Shown here: in pieces, positions 11,541 through 22,256 of the stretch
Layout of the letters: every line of letters starts with the position of its first letter
How positions within the stretch are numbered: the first letter of the stretch is position 1
Assembly (NCBI GenBank): GCA_009746045.1
Contig: RPFO01001075.1
Coordinates: forward strand, 71,001 to 135,000
Source: Mesostigma viride
Lineage: Eukaryota > Streptophyta > Mesostigmatophyceae > Mesostigmatales > Mesostigmataceae
DNA: 64,000 nucleotides
Reading direction: 5' to 3'
Translations under genes and position numbers: made by a program
Notes under the pieces: generated by a model
The model's input: only the letters and a program-made list of their open reading frames with translations
Told to the model about the DNA's origin: nothing
Database searches by the model: none

Positions 11541-12085
11541 CTCCATGTACATGTAAGCCTCCTACAGGCTCTATACCAGCTGATTCACGAGTTTCATTTA
11601 GCCATGTACATTAAAATTAAATGTACATGTGTGCCTACTATGATCGATGTGCCACACTCCAGATGATGCCTAGCTTTATCTAGTTATGCTGTGTCCATGC
11701 AGAGAGCTGCTCTCTGCTAGCTGAGATGCCACGCTCTAGCTCTTGTATCGGCTATGCTGATCTTCCCCACCTATCTATGACGGGCTCCCCTTAGCTCGGG
11801 TGTTGCCCGAGACTCTGGGGGGTGCAGGTGCCCTGGTGCACCTACTAGAGCAAGTGTTGTTTACATTCCCACCCTTGCAGGAAGTAGCTTAGAATGTATT
11901 ATAGGCCATATGCCCCATCTCAAGGGCTATGTGCTACATATACTCCCTACGGAGTTATGTTCATAATGAATTAATCCCAACTCCCTTGGGAGTATTCTGA
12001 TTCCCTTGGGAGTATATATACGTAACACATGGCCCTGAGCACATCAATAGCATATCAATCATAGCAAAAGCATATATCAAAGCCA
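11541..12085 (+). repeat. LINE-family 3' untranslated sequence
   Basis: Closely matches 48012-48620 on the same strand: a shared CATGTACATG... start, the block around GGTGCCCTGGTGCACCTA, and ACATTCCCACCCTTGCAGG. No ORF. The short hairpin GGTGCCCTGGTGCACC recurs in each unit. Confidence 0.7.
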
Positions 12086-12660
12086 TGAGGTAGCCATGGC
12101 TGCCGGCGGAGCTCATAACTTTCACACTTGCTTCCAAGGGCACCAAACTAATGCGGCCGTGAGTATCACAACCGCTTCGTCTAATTAGTTATTTCTAAGA
12201 CGCACATGCTGATATATTTTCCCGAAGCTCTTACGCGATATATCATGACGAGAAAACGCTTGGCTCTACGCAACGTGGCCTGGCGGCTGCGCTAAGCCCT
12301 GAAAATACGTCTGCAGCTCCGGTTGCAGCAATTCGCCCTCGATCAGGCTCGGAATTAAGGCAGCGGTGACACTAGTTGAGCACTGGTGGTCGCCCAGGTC
12401 CCTCCCCGGCTTGCCTTGCCCTCGATCGGCTTCGCCTGAGCGCCCAAGCGCAGTCGCCCTCCATGGCGACCCCAGCTGGTCCGAGCACGACTTTGACATC
12501 GACAGGTTATTTTCCACCTTTGACGTCAACCGGCCCTGCTATTTTCAAGTTGCTAATTATATTCGAGGCGTTTTGATGAGTAGTGTAGTTAGGATTTTCT
12601 AGACTAGATAGCTTAGAGTTAGGTTAGTTCGATGACGCGGCTTCCTCCACTCCACCCATT
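12086..12660 (+). pseudogene. Internally deleted LINE: ORF1 start joined to 3' end
   Basis: The 5' part shares its leader with 12864-13006 (GGTAGCCATGGCTGCCGG, GACGCACATGCTGATAT) and then an ORF1 N-terminus like the one at 46524, decayed. From about 12565 the sequence is the LINE 3' end (GGCGTTTTGATGAGTAGTGTAGTT...), which matches the reverse complement of 31260-31325. Nearly all of ORF1 and ORF2 is missing, so it is a non-autonomous derivative or a deletion product. Confidence 0.65.
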
Positions 12661-12863
12661 AAATTAAAATTAAATTAAATTATAACATGCCTCCGTTGGA
12701 GATCATGTAGCACATAATAATCCTGGATGGATGGGTGGAGTGGAGGACCAGTCCACCCGCCACCCATCCATCAAGGAATATGCATGCTACATGATCTCCC
12801 AACGGATGAGGGAGATACATGATGATCTTCCTCCCCCGTCCATCAACACGAGCCACGAGCCAC
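12650..12863 (-). repeat. Inverted LINE 3'-end fragment
   Basis: ATTAAATTAAATTATAACATGCCTCCGTT matches the minus-strand LINE termini at 31181 and 50425 (pieces of at most 20 bases shared exactly). It lies head to head with the preceding + strand LINE end, giving an AT-rich palindromic joint. The stretch 12780-12860 repeats the CATGCTACATGATCTCCCAACGG motif in the opposite sense. Confidence 0.6.
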
Positions 12864-13012
12864 AAGGTAGCCATGGCTGACGGCGGAGCTCATAACTCTC
12901 ACGTTTGAGCACCGAATTTAGCCGTGAATATCACAATCGACGCGTCTTTTTACGACGCACATGCTGATATAATTTTCCGAGGCTATTACGCAGTATATTA
13001 TATACGATGAGC
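12864..13012 (+). pseudogene. LINE leader and ORF1 start codon, split by the gypsy element
   Basis: LINE 5' leader (CACAAGGTAGCCATGGCTGACG...) ending in ATG AGC at 13007-13012. The gypsy insertion at 13013 duplicated TGAGC, so the ORF1 body resumes at 46525. The A needed to rebuild the ATG there comes from the terminal CA of the gypsy 3' LTR. Confidence 0.75.
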
Positions 13013-15330
13013 TGTTACGTCGCGTAACAATTCGTTGTAGTTACGGACGTAAATTAGGTCTTTTGCCTCGGTTGTCCCTAGGTTTACGTGTAGCTCCTAC
13101 CGGGACACTATTGTCCTCGTAACAGTACTGTGGTACATTGGGTGCCTTTGGGCGCCGCGCCGCGTACTTTACTAGTGGTCCTTATCCTTTGGTAGAATGT
13201 AGTGGACCAGCGTGCATCTGTATCTGTGCCGGTGCATCTGTAGGCAGAGTGAGATCATACGCCGTATAATACGGTATAATACGGTATAATACGTAATACG
13301 CTGGCTTTTAGCGTATGATTTTTCATACGTAATACGTTTTAGCGCATAATGACGTATAATACCGTATAATACCGTATAATGCCGTGTTTTCCGCGTTTTT
13401 TTTACGTTTTGCGCGGCTAGGATGCCAGAACGACAGGGCAACGATTTGAAGCCACAGATTTCGTATCTCTACTATAAGTACTGACCCGTCTGAACTTTCA
13501 CAATTCGACGCGATCTTATTTTGACATTGTGGTGCACAGTGCGCGCACCGTGCGGAGGTGGCCATGGCGACGTGCGTTCCGTTAAAATATGGCTAATCCG
13601 GCGGGCGACAGGCGAAAAAATTAAGCCGATGGTTAAAAGTGATGTTCTATTATGATGTTTCATAGCAAGATCTGCACTATTTGCAAATTCGCTGCCTTTG
13701 TTGGTACAGATTTGGACGGGGGTCTCATCCAACGTCAATTTGGCCGCGATGAATAATCTAGCATGTGTGCCTGCGACGGTAGAACTCGACATTCGTGGGT
13801 TAGTTTGATGCAGCAAGAGCCGTTTAGTAACGGACACCATGAAAATAACCTAAGCATCTTCGATCTGCGGCCATTTCCTGTCATTTCTAAAATGATCTCG
13901 TTCAGGCCTGCGCGATCCGCGGTTAATCCATCCATGGCTGGCTGGCTTTTCTTGCGCGCCTGGGTAGGAAATAATGCCGGCCGTGGTACGGTACGTTGAT
14001 TTGCCGCATGTCACCGCCCAGTCTGTTTGCGCTCTTAATGAACCTGGCATGAAACTTTTTGCGCCGTTTCTGGGTTTTTCTCGCTATTTTGTTCTCCACT
14101 TGTTGCAGTTGTGCTATCAGATTTTCCGCAGCTTTCAATGGTTTTCCTTACGCTGCGTATGCCATGCTTCCTAAAGCTACCCAGAATTGATCGGGCAGTT
14201 ATCTGGCTTTGCTACGCTTCCTGTATGGAGGTTTTCACACGGTAGACATTCTATATTGCGTAGTCAAGGACCCTAGCTGCCTGGGAGCGGCATCACCGTT
14301 GCAAGGAGCTGGCGAGCTCATAGACGCCTGTCATGCTCTTCAGCCTGCTGGAAAACAAGGTTGTTGTATGGAAGGTGAGAATATGTGAGTTACTTATCAC
14401 ATCCCCACCTGTTTAGCCTCCGTGGTTCCCCAACGGGGACACGAGATTAATTAATATTAATTAATTAATTCAGTTAATTAATTAATTAATGCACACCACG
14501 AGTCACACACCTGTAGTCACATGCAGCTCAGTATATTCACATAGCATCGCACCATGCAAACATACTACATGCATTAATTGTATACTACTGTAGTATTTGC
14601 GTGCATGCACAGCCACATATATATATTAAAATATATAATTACTTGCATCAAAGTGAAGGCACCCAAGTAAACATAACCAATATAAAGCCACATATATACA
14701 CATACACACAATTATGCATGCGCACGTTTACATTCTCAGTATTACATGCAATACATCGATCGTGTCCACAATATCCACCGTATAGAGTATAGCCGAGGGT
14801 AGGGCAACCTTGGATTATGTCCAAAACAGTGTTAAAAACATGTATGTGGATTGATGGTGGGTGTCTTAAAATGTGTAAAATCAGAGTATTCTGAGTGTGT
14901 CCGTACGAAAACGTATAATACCGTATTATACCGTATTATACCGTATTATACATTATACTCCACCGTGACCGTATAACGCGTATAACGTACGATCTCACTC
15001 TGTCTGTAGGCGAGGGCCATGTCGGCCCGAGCGTGTTGGACCGTTGGTGACCATTTATGCACGTTCTACCCCTCGTGTGTTCACTCGGCGTGTGTTAAAT
15101 GAATTAACACATATAGGCTTGGGTCATGGCAGTGTAGTTGTGTTTCCTTCCTCTATTCCTGGAGTAAACGGGTTGCCGTAAATGGCTTATGGCGTATTAT
15201 AGCAACACTTACGTTAATGCATTGAGATCTGGATCGTCTCGTTCGTCTTTCGCTAGAGGTGGCTTGACTAGTTTAGGTAGCATCAGGCCAGGTAGAGGTA
15301 GAGGTAGTGGTAGATACCCGAGGCGTAACA
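13013..15330 (+). repeat. Gypsy 5' LTR, interrupted by a hAT element
   Basis: LTR sequence occupies 13013-13244 and 15011-15330; 552 bp once the hAT element and one 8-bp duplication are removed. It matches the 3' LTR at 45962-46524 except for a 12-bp indel near 15257 and a one-base indel near 15175. Confidence 0.92.
13245..15002 (-). mobile_element. hAT-type DNA transposon without recognisable transposase
   Basis: Terminal inverted repeats CAGAGTGAGATC / GATCTCACTCTG are flanked by the 8-bp duplication TCTGTAGG (13237-13244, 15003-15010). The empty site is preserved in the gypsy 3' LTR near 46185. Subterminal arrays of GTATAATAC/GTATTATAC motifs lie inside both ends (about 13258-13385 and 14910-14985), as expected of transposase-binding repeats. 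Short minus-strand ORFs (13472-13840, 13735-13935, 13923-14138) hold basic stretches such as KTQKRRKKFHARF but no zinc finger or RW/hAT dimerisation motif that I can recognise. An AT run (TTAATTAA)n sits at 14445-14490. 1758 bp; probably non-autonomous. Confidence 0.88.
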
Positions 15331-15331
15331 A

Positions 15332-15349
15332 TGGACTCGGAGGAATTTT
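15332..15349 (+). promoter_or_regulatory. Possible gypsy primer-binding site
   Basis: TGGACTCGGAGGAATTTT starts one base after the 5' LTR. It begins with TGG, as expected for pairing with a tRNA 3' CCA end. The tRNA was not identified. Confidence 0.45.
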
Positions 15350-15852
15350 AGGTAGAGAACCAGACGACGATCCCCTGCAACATACGTCATTGAATCAACC
15401 CTTCCGCGTCCGGGAAAATGAAGACGACACCTACTTGACAGGTAATGGGCGGGTCGCCTGCAAGCTGGGGGGGTAGTGCTGCCCGATTCGGGACACGCCC
15501 TGCCTAGAAGATAGACCTGCTTGAAGCGGAAAATCCTTTTATAGATAGCTCCTTTTCCTCGTTTTGTTTTCTTGAGACATGTGGCCTACTGTCGTAGATA
15601 GGTGATGGTTTTGGTTCTACGCTAGAGAGACGACTAGCGTCTCGTAGATTACACTTTTCTGCATTCTTGCCTGCGTTGTATTTAGACGACCCATCGCCAG
15701 ACGCAGAATTCTTGAAACCGGATACTTACGACCACCTGGCGCTGGAAACCTCGTCCCTGCGTGCGTCGTCAATCTGGTTCGGTTTCAGACACCCGAGATA
15801 AGTCGCCTAAGTTCTCCTCGTTCTCCTTATTTGACTACTCAAGACCTACCAG

Positions 15853-16301
15853 GTGCGTTAACATGAGCCAGCGACGTCCTTTTCCTGCTCCTTCTCATTC
15901 GACTAGTAATAATAGTTTAGCGAAGTATTACGTTGTTATTACCCCTCAATGGGCATCTATTTTCTTATCGTGGGCCGATGCTAGGAAGTTCGTTCAGTCA
16001 CGTGCTTATAACGTCTCCAAATATAAGAAGTTTATGTCCTTTGAAGAAGCTCAGACCTACCTAGTGAATGAGATTTGGGCATAGTGAATCAGATTTGGGT
16101 CTCCATTCTCGTCCTTCTCCTCATGCTCGTCCTGCAGTAGATAGTCTTGTTTTTGTTACACCACCTCCATCTCCTCCTTCGTCTCCCCCTAAACGGGCTG
16201 CATCCTCATCTAGCTTAGATACGCCTCTCACCTTAGAGTTTGGTTGGCCTATCCATTACTGTTGCTAAAAAGGATTGATTTAAATTGTTTCCTTCTTTTA
16301 G
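15853..16301 (+). other. Candidate leader intron of the gypsy element
   Basis: ACCAG|GTGCGT at 15853 is a good donor and TTCTTTTAG ending at 16301 a good pyrimidine-rich acceptor. Splicing would delete the viroplasmin-like ORF and bring the leader close to the gag start at 16390. Inferred from consensus only. Confidence 0.3.
15863..16084 (+). CDS. Small viroplasmin / RNase H hybrid-binding-like ORF in the gypsy leader
   Basis: 73 residues from the ATG at 15863. After a 20-residue Ser/Pro-rich lead comes a compact domain with KYYVV, then FLSWADARKFV, then YKKFMSFEEAQTYL. This is the pattern of the caulimovirus inclusion-body (viroplasmin) and RNase H1 N-terminal hybrid-binding fold: aromatic KYY, S/T-W, the V-x-G-like turn and the YKxF-x-eeA helix. 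The usual Gly before the first hairpin turn is not conserved. A 20-bp near-duplication (AGTGAATGAGATTTGGGCAT, then AGTGAATCAGATTTGGGTCT) at 16062-16101 ends the frame; a Pro/Ser-rich tail continues in the next frame to 16268. It may act as an RNA:DNA-binding Gag accessory. No database search was possible. Confidence 0.6.
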   Translation: MSQRRPFPAPSHSTSNNSLAKYYVVITPQWASIFLSWADARKFVQSRAYNVSKYKKFMSFEEAQTYLVNEIWA

Positions 16302-16389
16302 GACACTAAAAGCCTTTTCTTTTCTTTCCTTGCCTTGTCCTTTATCCTTGTGCTTTCAGTTACATTCATAATCATTTACGTAATTAAAA

Positions 16390-16604
16390 ATGGATCCAGT
16401 GGTTGGTAACATGTCGCCTATACCTACCAACACTCCTACTATGAATAATAATAATAATAATAATAACAACAATAACAACACTCGTGGTAACCGACGGGAC
16501 TCACTTGAAACGGTGCACCATCTCACTCCTCAAGGTAATCTGCGTACCTCACCTCCTTCTCCTGTTACTGGTGGTCGCCGTCGTCCCTCACTTACCCCAC
16601 CTAC
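16390..16604 (+). CDS. Gypsy gag, N-terminal part
   Basis: Starts at ATG 16390 (MDPVVGNMSPIP). An AAT/AAC tract codes for 12 asparagines. A basic Ser/Pro-rich stretch follows to SLTPPT, where Copia-B was inserted with duplication CCTAC. Frame and codon phase match the continuation at 28405: the split codon AC|C codes Thr. This segment lacks a recognisable domain and is the unstructured Gag N-terminus. Confidence 0.8.
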
Positions 16605-17188
16605 TGTTAAAATCGAGTTCGAATTTTATTAAATGATAATTTTACGGTAATCAGGTTACAAACTCAGAGCCAAGCCCCCAGCTTAATTTACCAGCGCAAC
16701 CATAGCCATTGCCAGCATAGCAGCAACAACCGTTGGACCCGCCGCAACACAATGCTGGCTTTTGGATCATCATCGTCTGTCAGGCGGCTAGGCTAGCCTG
16801 CGGCGCTAGGCACCGACGCAAGCCTGGGAACGCATCTCCGTTACACATCTCCGTTACAACACACCAGCCGAGTACCGACCAATCGACACACACCAGTATC
16901 TCGCCACTTGTCACGCCAGCCGGCAGTACCCAGAATCCTAGTCCGCACCTCAGTACCGGACCAGTGCCTCACAGCCAAAGTCTAGGGCGTAACTCACGAG
17001 GCATAACGCACACAGCGTAACTTAAATCGTTGTGGATCACACAAGCCAAAATTCAGCCGAACCTCAAAACGGCTAAGTCCCAATGCGCCGAATTAACCCG
17101 AACGCCTCGAACCACAAAATGGCTAAGTACCGGCACACAATCATTAATTATTTCCATGTGACTGCGAGCTGAAACCTATAATATAACA
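16605..17188 (-). repeat. Copia-B (-) 3' LTR
   Basis: Near-identical to 27816-28399 and to both LTRs of the plus copy. The untranslated stretch between this LTR and the pol stop (17189-17662) holds no gene. Confidence 0.94.
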
Positions 17189-17662
17189 CCAGCCGCTTTT
17201 TCCCGAGCAGTCACACATCCCACCAATCATTATCTCACTCAGCTCGAGAGTAACCGACAGACACCTCACCAGGAAGCACTAACACAGGACGCTATGTACT
17301 AGGGGAGTCCGCACCCCTCACTTGGCGCCCATTCACGCCCTGGTAGTACAACCAGCATCTGTCAGTAAGTCAAGTAAGCAAGCGAGAATACAAGACTGAT
17401 CAAAAGACCACCCTCGGCTCCAACACCAACCACACCCTGAACCCACGGACTTTCACACATCACCAACCACAGTCCCCGCCTCCGATCAGGTCCTCAACCC
17501 AGGACCATCCCATCAGGTACATCCCCACCAAGATAGAGTTATCCAACCGTACTGGGTCATCCTGAGATGGGCTCGATCCAGGGGTCATTCCCAGCCCACA
17601 TGTAATGCGTCCCAACGCCTGCCAGCCTGAAATTCTCATGCCACATGGTCCATTGCCCAGAT

Positions 17663-20600
17663 CTACATCAAACCCTCCAGCAGTCCTTGCAGATCCCCGA
17701 GAGAGCCCCCCATGACCATCCGCAGGAGGCGATACTGGTCGCGCGCCCCAGCGAACAGCTTGGTCAGCGCATCAGCCGGGTTGAGCTTCCCAGGTAGATG
17801 AAGCACGCTCACTGCGTATGACAGTTCCTTGAGTAGTAGGAAATCCAGGTCGCGCGTCCTGGACAGGCTGTTGAGAATGAAACTCACAAGCGGCTGACTG
17901 TCGGTATGCACAGTCGTGGTCAGTACCAAACGAGCATCCAGCCACTTGCCCATCCAGCGCAGAAATTGCTCTAGATACAGGGACGCCTTGATGCACTCAC
18001 ACACCCCGCGACACTCATTGGTATCCGATCCAACTGCCACCCTGCGGCACAACCTAGAGTACCACCCACAGAGCGAACCATTGCCCTTGGGGTTGGAGAG
18101 CACAAACAAGCCGCCCATGCGAGCTCTCGTCTTGGTGAGCTCCCTGCCCTCGCCAGACGTGTCAGCAAAGCAATGCAACACAATCGGCTGAGAAAGAGAC
18201 AAACCAGAAAGTACTACACCCTGGCTCTCAGCAACATACTGCTTGATCACAGACGGAGAAACGAGAGCCAACACCTCATCCACAGTCCTACTTAACACCA
18301 GCAGGTCAGGCCCACACACCGCTGCCATCCAGCCGAGCTTGCCACGCAATCTGCTCCACAAACCCTTGGCGCACAACTCCTCCACATCGCGCATGAGCTC
18401 CTCCCTGTACTTGTCAGGAATACCCAAGTGCATCCGGTGCTTACCCGACACCACCCGCAGGGTTTGCACCACCCCGCAAAACACCCGTGGCGTCTGCGGC
18501 CCCAATTGCTGCAACTCACCCACTGGGAACCGCCGCCCAATGTCAGCATAGAATGCATGCAAGGCTGACCGCGAAGCAATGACACGCAAGTCATCCCCAT
18601 GCAGTTGTACAAACATAGGACCAGACGGCATCCGCGCCACGAACAACGATGGGTCGTAGGGAGATACCTCAAACTCTGCGATCTCACCCAACGCACGCAT
18701 GAGGGTTATCCTCCAAACAATCGACGCGCTCTGCAGACCCTCTATAGCCTTGCACAGACCCATGAACTCAGACGTGACCACCTCCTTCCAGAACGGCGGC
18801 GTCTGCACCACTAGAGGCGGAGTACCCTCCCACACCTCTTGCGCCACTTCCTCGCTAGAGTTAGGGAATGCGCGCTTGACATCAATGGACGCACACGCGT
18901 AGTCCTTGCCTTCGTCCAGAAAGCTAAGAAAAATCATGCTAACCATCCTGAACGTGTCCCATGCCATCCCTGGGGTGTAGAGCTCCTCCTTGGCCAGCGG
19001 GCTAGTACCTGCAAACTCTTGTGATACCGGCCTCACGTAGCAGATCTCCACACCTGCCTTCACCTTGTGGGACAGCACCATCTTCAGCGGAAGCACCCTA
19101 GCCCCCTTCGGCACCGTGTCAAGCGGTTCATACACCCCGTAGCCCTGCCACTCCTCAAGTGCCTTACGGAATGCACACCACCAGCTCGAGAACCCACTAG
19201 GCGTTGACATCTGCAGTACAAGCTCAGGGAATGTGATCGGGGAATGTGCGGCTATGTCCCTCTCAGTGATTCCTAGGCTGTTGGGATGCAGTAATGCAGG
19301 CATAACCAGGTCAGCAGCTGGCGGGAGATCAGCGCCCCACGCTACACCCTCCGTACCCGACAGTGCTGCTAGCCTAGCCACTGTGCTGCAAATGCGACTG
19401 AGAGGCTCGACTGACTTGTAAGACTGTAGCTCTATCGACCCGTGACCTACTCGGGTTAGCAATGAGCTCTGAATCCGCACATCAGGATGGTCCAGGAAAG
19501 GAAGTCCCAAAATGGCGGGTCCATCATACCCCTCGAGCACGCAAAACGGCGTCTCCTCCCCAAGATCGTCAGCATTACCTCACCCCGCACCGGCATCCTC
19601 ACTAACCCGGAGAAGTCCTCCACATACCTCCACCTGGACGCAGTGCACGGCAGATGCCTGGCTACTCCCTCACCCAGCAAGCACACCACCGCGTCAGTGT
19701 CCACTTCCAATCGACAACTACCCAGCCCGTCCGAATACCAGTTGGCAAGCTTAGAGACCGCAGCCACCAGCTCACCTGGCTCACCTCTCTCCTCGACAGC
19801 CTCGCTGTCGTCCATGGGGCTGTCGCCCTCACTCGGCAATATAGGCCCCGCGTCGGCCAACCCGCCAACGCCACCAGCCTGCTGCCCCGCACCTGCGGTC
19901 AATGCCCCAGCATCGCCGGCCCGTGCAACCCCACCTTCGGCTGGCTCACCCGCCTCACCGGACCGTGGTACCATCCCACCTTCGGCCACCCGCTCCTTGC
20001 CGGCCCGCGAGATGTTGCCCCCCAACTGCCGCTGCTCGCCCACCGTGGCAGCGCGTCGAGCTTCCTGCAGGCGCTCCACTAGGCGGGCTAGTACCGCGGC
20101 GCGCTGCTTCTCCTGGTCGTCAACGGCTGGGGCAACCCCCGAACCGCCCGACCCCACGCTAGCGGGACCGCCCTTGGAAGGTGGCAACCCAGCTTCCGGC
20201 GAAAGGGAGCGAGTAGGTTGATCAGGCCCACCCCCCTCCCTCACCCCCCCTGCAGCCCCGGGATCCCCCGCCTCACCCCCAGCCTGCACACTGGGGTCCC
20301 TAACACCTTCCTCAGCGGGTGGGTCTGGCGGCCCCAGCCCGTCATAGTAGGGGCGCAGGTGTTTCCACGCTAGCAGCTTGTCGTAGCAACTGTCCTCTAG
20401 CGCTACCGAAGCAAGCATGTGATCAGGATCGATCTCCTTGACCACACCGGGACCTCTCCATAGGCCCCGTTTTCCATGACTGCCCTCCGCGTAGGCCCAG
20501 ACCCTGGCGTTCACGCACGGCACATAAACCTGTCCACGTCGCAGGTCCATCTTTACCATGCGCACGTAACGATCGCTCAAATAATCCCTGTACTCTTCCA

Positions 20601-21540
20601 CAGCCTCAGGTGACAACAAGCCCATCTCCACTCCCTTAGGCGTGACTGCCACCTGCCCACCCAACACCTTGACCATTACACGGTTGTTGAGACATTGCTC
20701 TATCTCATTGCAGATCACCAGCCTCTCACGATACGAGCCTGTTCTCATCTTCTCCATGCATGCCATCACCTGCTTCGATGTCTGTATGTGGCGCTCGACA
20801 AGACCCTGGTGCTCGTGGTCAGCTACCCCAGCAAGTTCTATCTTCCCCACACCCGGCTCACCCACACAGCACTCAAACTGCTGATCGCACTCCAACACAG
20901 ATGCCACACCAAACTTGGACCTGAGGAGACGCAATGCATCACACAAGTGCTCCTTCAGCTTGCGCTCAAGTGGCACCATGACCTTGTACCTGGAGAACCT
21001 GCCCACTGCAAGCACGTAGTCTCTGTCGTCATACATGAATACATCACACTGCACCACACCTCGCTCAAACTCTGGCCTACGTGCATGGAACTTGTGCGGT
21101 TTAGGTGCCCGCTCCTGACATTTGCGACACCTTAACCACACCTGCTTGCACATATCCACTAAGTCTGTGAACCCTAGCATGGCTGCCCACTCCTCACCCG
21201 CATGCCCATGCCCTAGTGCTTTGTGTAACCGTGTGGCCATGTTAAGTACACTGAGCGACCCGGCTGCCTCACCGCACGCCGCACCATTCACATGTGCTGA
21301 ACTAGGGTCTGGTGAGGTACCACCTACCGGCGGCCCGCCCGCTGCGGTGTGCCCCCCTGCAGCGCCTCCAACCCACTCATTCCCCATCCCCTGAGACACT
21401 GCCCTTCCCCCTTCTGCAGCTGTCCCATGCTCCAGGTGGCCCCCCTTCTCCCTAGTGCCTGCTAGCACCGCCACCTGAGCACCCAGGTAGGGTGAGTACA
21501 CCTGGGGGGTCGAGCTGGCCTCCCCTGCACCAGCCCGCAT
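17663..21540 (-). pseudogene. Copia-B (-) pol with one frameshift
   Basis: Same protein as the intact pol at 34965-38843: integrase, protease-like, reverse transcriptase with HGDD, RNase H with NPADALTK. One base is missing in GGGGAGGAGACGCC (reverse strand, about 19548-19561) where the plus copy has GGGGAGAGAGACGCC. The frame therefore changes inside the protease-like domain, giving a 694-residue piece (ending 19456) and a 625-residue piece (19540-17663). The copy cannot make full-length pol. Confidence 0.92.
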
Positions 21541-21555
21541 GCCAACCTCACCTAG

Positions 21556-21767
21556 TCACCTACGGCCACCGCCCTGGGCCGCTGGGCACAGGTGAGTGTC
21601 CCTCGCAAAGTGCCCTGGCTGCCCACACCTGTGACACACCGCTGGTGCTTGCGAGTTGGCGTTGCTGCGTGCCTGGAGAGTGTCCTTGTGCCTGTGATAG
21701 CAATTGGCTGCCATGTGTCCCGACTTCCCACACACAAAGCATGCCCCATGCACCGCCGGCTGTGCAC

Positions 21768-21808
<41 letters not shown>

Positions 21809-22256
21809 GAGCGCTGTTGCTGCTGATACGGCGACGCAGCTGCAGGCTGTTGTGCATGCTGCTGCTGCTGCGGGTATGGCTGCTGTCTACCTTGCTGCCA
21901 TCGCTTCCCAGGCATGCGCTGCGCTCGGCTGAAGCTGCCCTTATTGCCCCTACGCATCGGGCCCCCATTGCCCCGAGGCCCGCTGGGCCCCGCGCCGCTA
22001 GAGCCACCACCGCCCGCAATGGCGGCCACCTTGCCCCCATCCGGCGCTTTAGCAGCACCACCTTGGGCACCACCAGAAGAAGGAATGGAATTCACAGCGA
22101 CAGGCGGTAATGCAGGGGAAATCAGACCCAGCTCATTGAGCTTACCTTGGGCCCGCAGTTGGGCCACCATGTCCCTCTCCTCACCCTCGACAATGCCCGT
22201 GATAACCTCAATCGCCTTATTGAGATCATCCTCGGCTTTCTCACGCTTGAGAGCTG
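21556..22256 (-). pseudogene. Copia-B (-) gag, C-terminal part
   Basis: Downstream half of gag after the guest element: a helical stretch (EERDMVAQLRAQGKLNELGL), Gly-rich linker, glutamine tracts and two CCHC knuckles (CFVCGKSGHMAANC, CHRCGQPGHFARDTHLC). It ends at the same TGA CTAG context as the plus copy (reverse strand 21558-21552). Confidence 0.9.

Noticed and set aside
13258-13385. Bacterial-type promoters (TATAAT boxes)
   Set aside because: The GTATAATAC motifs are subterminal transposon repeats in a eukaryotic context.
13472-14138. hAT transposase on the minus strand
   Set aside because: The short ORFs are basic in places but no BED finger, catalytic block or dimerisation motif could be seen. 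Kept as non-autonomous.
19487-20221. Plus-strand Pro/Ser-rich ORF of 244 residues (and mirror ORFs at 36284-36994)
   Set aside because: Antisense shadow of the Copia-B pol linker; its length follows from GC-rich codon bias.
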